DNA from: an uncultured Lachnospiraceae bacterium
GTDB taxonomy: Bacteria > Bacillota > Clostridia > Lachnospirales > Lachnospiraceae
Length of the DNA: 32,765 nt
Reading direction: 5' to 3'
NCBI GenBank assembly: GCA_910585895.1
Contig: CAJUHY010000029.1
Span: 1 to 32,765, forward strand
Shown here: piece after piece, positions 31,563-32,765 of the stretch
Position numbering within the stretch: position 1 is the stretch's first letter
Layout: each line of letters opens with the position of its first letter
Made by a program: the position numbers and the translations under genes
The notes under the pieces: generated by a model
Told to the model about the DNA's origin: nothing
Databases searched by the model: none
Seen by the model: the letters and a program-made list of their open reading frames with translations, nothing else

Positions 31563-32552
31563 ATGTACCAAACGAATGAACCGATAAACTTTTCCTCCAA
31601 TACCGCTTCTTCCAACAAAAAAATCCCCCGAAAAATCTTTCCTGCGATTGCCATCGGTATCGCCGCAGGATTCCTGCTTGCCCTTGGGCTTTTCGCCTGG
31701 CTGATGCACTCCTTTTTCTTCGGTCCTGCGCCTACTGTCTACGAAGATGCCAAAGACTATGGAAAATGCTGGGAGAAACAGATTCACAGCGGACTTCTGC
31801 TCTTTCCTGACAAAATTAATTCCGCTGCCGCCGATACGGAATTCTACTATTACTGGCGGGACACTTTCAACTTTCCCACTGCACAAATCCATCTTTCCTG
31901 CACATATGAGGTCGAAGATTATGCGCAAGAAGTCACCCGCCTCCAGTCTGTCCGCAAGCAGATTGGCACACATATGGGACAGGTCTATTTTGACAACTGC
32001 CAAGATTTTTCCTATCCAACCTACGTGGCGGTCAGCGGAAATAACATCTGGGAATACGCCCTTATCCTGGAAGAAAGCCGCACCATTCACTATATCTTCA
32101 CAGAATACTGTTCCTCGGAAGATGTGCATTTTGACAAATCTTACCTGCCCAGAAACTTTGACGACCATTCAAGGCTGGCTTTCGGAAAAGAGTTTTCCAT
32201 CTATGAATACCCAGTCTATGAAAATGGTAAAATTACAGCCGTAGAAGGCGACTACAGCCGCGAAGCAACCGTTCCCCAAGAGGAGGGGCACTATGTGGAC
32301 GCCGGCAGATATTCTCTGCAGGTCGCCACGGAGATTGACGCAATCGGCAAGGAAACGATTCAGGGCTGTACGCTTTTCTACTTAAACGGCGCAACAGAAA
32401 AAACCTGGGAATATTCAGATTTGAATGGCAAAATATACTTGGACATTTCATTAAATAAAGACCGTTCCCAGGCAATCATTACCTGGGAAGAAGACGGTGA
32501 AACCGGGCAGAGTGTTTTTGATATGGAACAGCAGACGTTTATTTTTGTATAA
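31563..32552 (+). CDS. membrane-anchored protein sharing the sensor-like domain of the anti-sigma-like protein
   Basis: A 329-residue protein; the start at 31563 (MYQTNEPINF) has AAGGAG 6 nt upstream and is better than the earlier in-frame ATG at 31539. A short cytoplasmic N-terminus with lysines (KKIPRK) precedes one membrane segment (about 26-53). Outside, residues about 80-203 match the domain in the preceding gene product, ending YLPRNFDD; a further unrecognised beta-rich region follows (about 208-329). There is no zinc-finger motif, so this is not an anti-sigma factor itself. As the last gene of the ECF operon it probably senses or modulates the envelope signal with its paralogue (inference). 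Confidence 0.78.
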   Translation: MYQTNEPINFSSNTASSNKKIPRKIFPAIAIGIAAGFLLALGLFAWLMHSFFFGPAPTVYEDAKDYGKCWEKQIHSGLLLFPDKINSAAADTEFYYYWRDTFNFPTAQIHLSCTYEVEDYAQEVTRLQSVRKQIGTHMGQVYFDNCQDFSYPTYVAVSGNNIWEYALILEESRTIHYIFTEYCSSEDVHFDKSYLPRNFDDHSRLAFGKEFSIYEYPVYENGKITAVEGDYSREATVPQEEGHYVDAGRYSLQVATEIDAIGKETIQGCTLFYLNGATEKTWEYSDLNGKIYLDISLNKDRSQAIITWEEDGETGQSVFDMEQQTFIFV

Positions 32553-32554
32553 CT

Positions 32555-32681
32555 TTCGACAGATTATATTACCAACTGCTTTGTAAACACCCCTGCCAGT
32601 TCCGCGCCTGTCGATGGAGGGCGCATGGCGTCATACATCCCAAAGACTTGGGCAGATAAAGTTTGTCGAAGTGTGTCGGAA
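32555..32681. promoter_or_regulatory. putative Spo0A boxes upstream of a right-edge promoter
   Basis: TTTGTCGAA at 32662-32670 contains the Spo0A box consensus TGTCGAA; TGTCGGAA follows at 32674-32681 as an imperfect second box in the same orientation, and the reverse complement of TGTCGAA (TTCGACA) is at 32555-32561. Two small hairpins, GCGCC/GGCGC (32604-32608/32620-32624) and CCCAA/TTGGG (32639-32643/32648-32652), lie between them. Confidence 0.45.
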
Positions 32682-32688
32682 ATATAAA

Positions 32689-32717
32689 TTGACAAACCAT
32701 TTACTAATTATTATAAT
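32689..32717 (+). promoter_or_regulatory. strong housekeeping-type promoter near the right edge
   Basis: A perfect TTGACA (32689-32694), a 17-bp spacer and a perfect TATAAT (32712-32717); transcription would start near 32724. GGCAT/ATGCC (32722-32726/32745-32749) could form the first hairpin of a leader. The gene it drives lies outside the window. Confidence 0.75.
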
Positions 32718-32765
32718 TTTAGGCATAGAAGTGGGCACAGAAAAATGCCGGGCGCATATGATAAA

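Noticed and set aside
32745..32765. An ATG followed by seven open codons to the right edge, considered as the start of the next gene.
   Set aside because: There is no ribosome binding site, and the stretch is too short to judge; it is just as likely part of a leader.
1..32765. CRISPR array, prophage, tRNA or rRNA genes.
   Set aside because: No regularly spaced repeats, phage structural genes, cloverleaf-like sequences or rRNA segments were recognised.

Overview
The window looks like chromosomal DNA from an anaerobic, probably spore-forming Clostridia bacterium, most likely of the Lachnospiraceae. Supporting signs are strong AAGGAGG-type ribosome binding sites, TTGACA/TATAAT promoters, a desulfoferrodoxin-type superoxide reductase, a 4-hydroxybutyrate dehydrogenase very like that of Clostridium kluyveri (recalled from memory, not searched), a SpoIID-like protein and apparent Spo0A boxes. 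No rRNA, tRNA, CRISPR array or prophage was seen.

Layout. (1) 1-594: an IS200/IS605-type TnpA gene cut by the left edge, with its hairpin-rich upstream flank. (2) 595-4762 (minus): a five-gene ABC importer operon of the nitrate/sulfonate/taurine type: lipoprotein, two permeases, two different ATPases. (3) 4924-9329: divergent from it, an aldehyde dehydrogenase and 4-hydroxybutyrate dehydrogenase pair, a small XRE regulator and a stand-alone acyl-adenylating enzyme. Regions 2 and 3 together look like an uptake and catabolism island for a small C4-type compound. (4) 9424-12070: superoxide reductase, SpoIID-like/peptidoglycan-binding protein and two small membrane proteins. (5) 12264-19429: ilvE, a flavin reductase-like protein, a nicotinamidase-like hydrolase, ilvN and ilvB, an AEC transporter, folA and thyA. 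(6) 19602-21201: a small membrane protein, a strongly folded intergenic element, a fructokinase, and the 3' stub of a GH32 sucrose hydrolase gene. (7) 21268-26585: carB without carA, and a chemotaxis receptor. (8) 26877-29673: Hsp20, then a MATE exporter divergent from a MerR-type regulator across a textbook 19-bp-spacer promoter. (9) 29810-32552: an ECF sigma factor operon with two zinc-finger anti-sigma-like proteins and a membrane protein sharing an extracytoplasmic domain with the second. (10) 32553-32765: a strong promoter preceded by apparent Spo0A boxes, whose target lies beyond the window.

Most unusual signals: the two importer ATPases have complementary defects that would give one normal and one degenerate ATP site; the ECF operon has a duplicated unrecognised sensor-like domain; IlvB has a four-cysteine insertion; a roughly 90-nt element at 19880-19970 can fold into three stacked stems; and scrB is almost entirely deleted next to an intact scrK.
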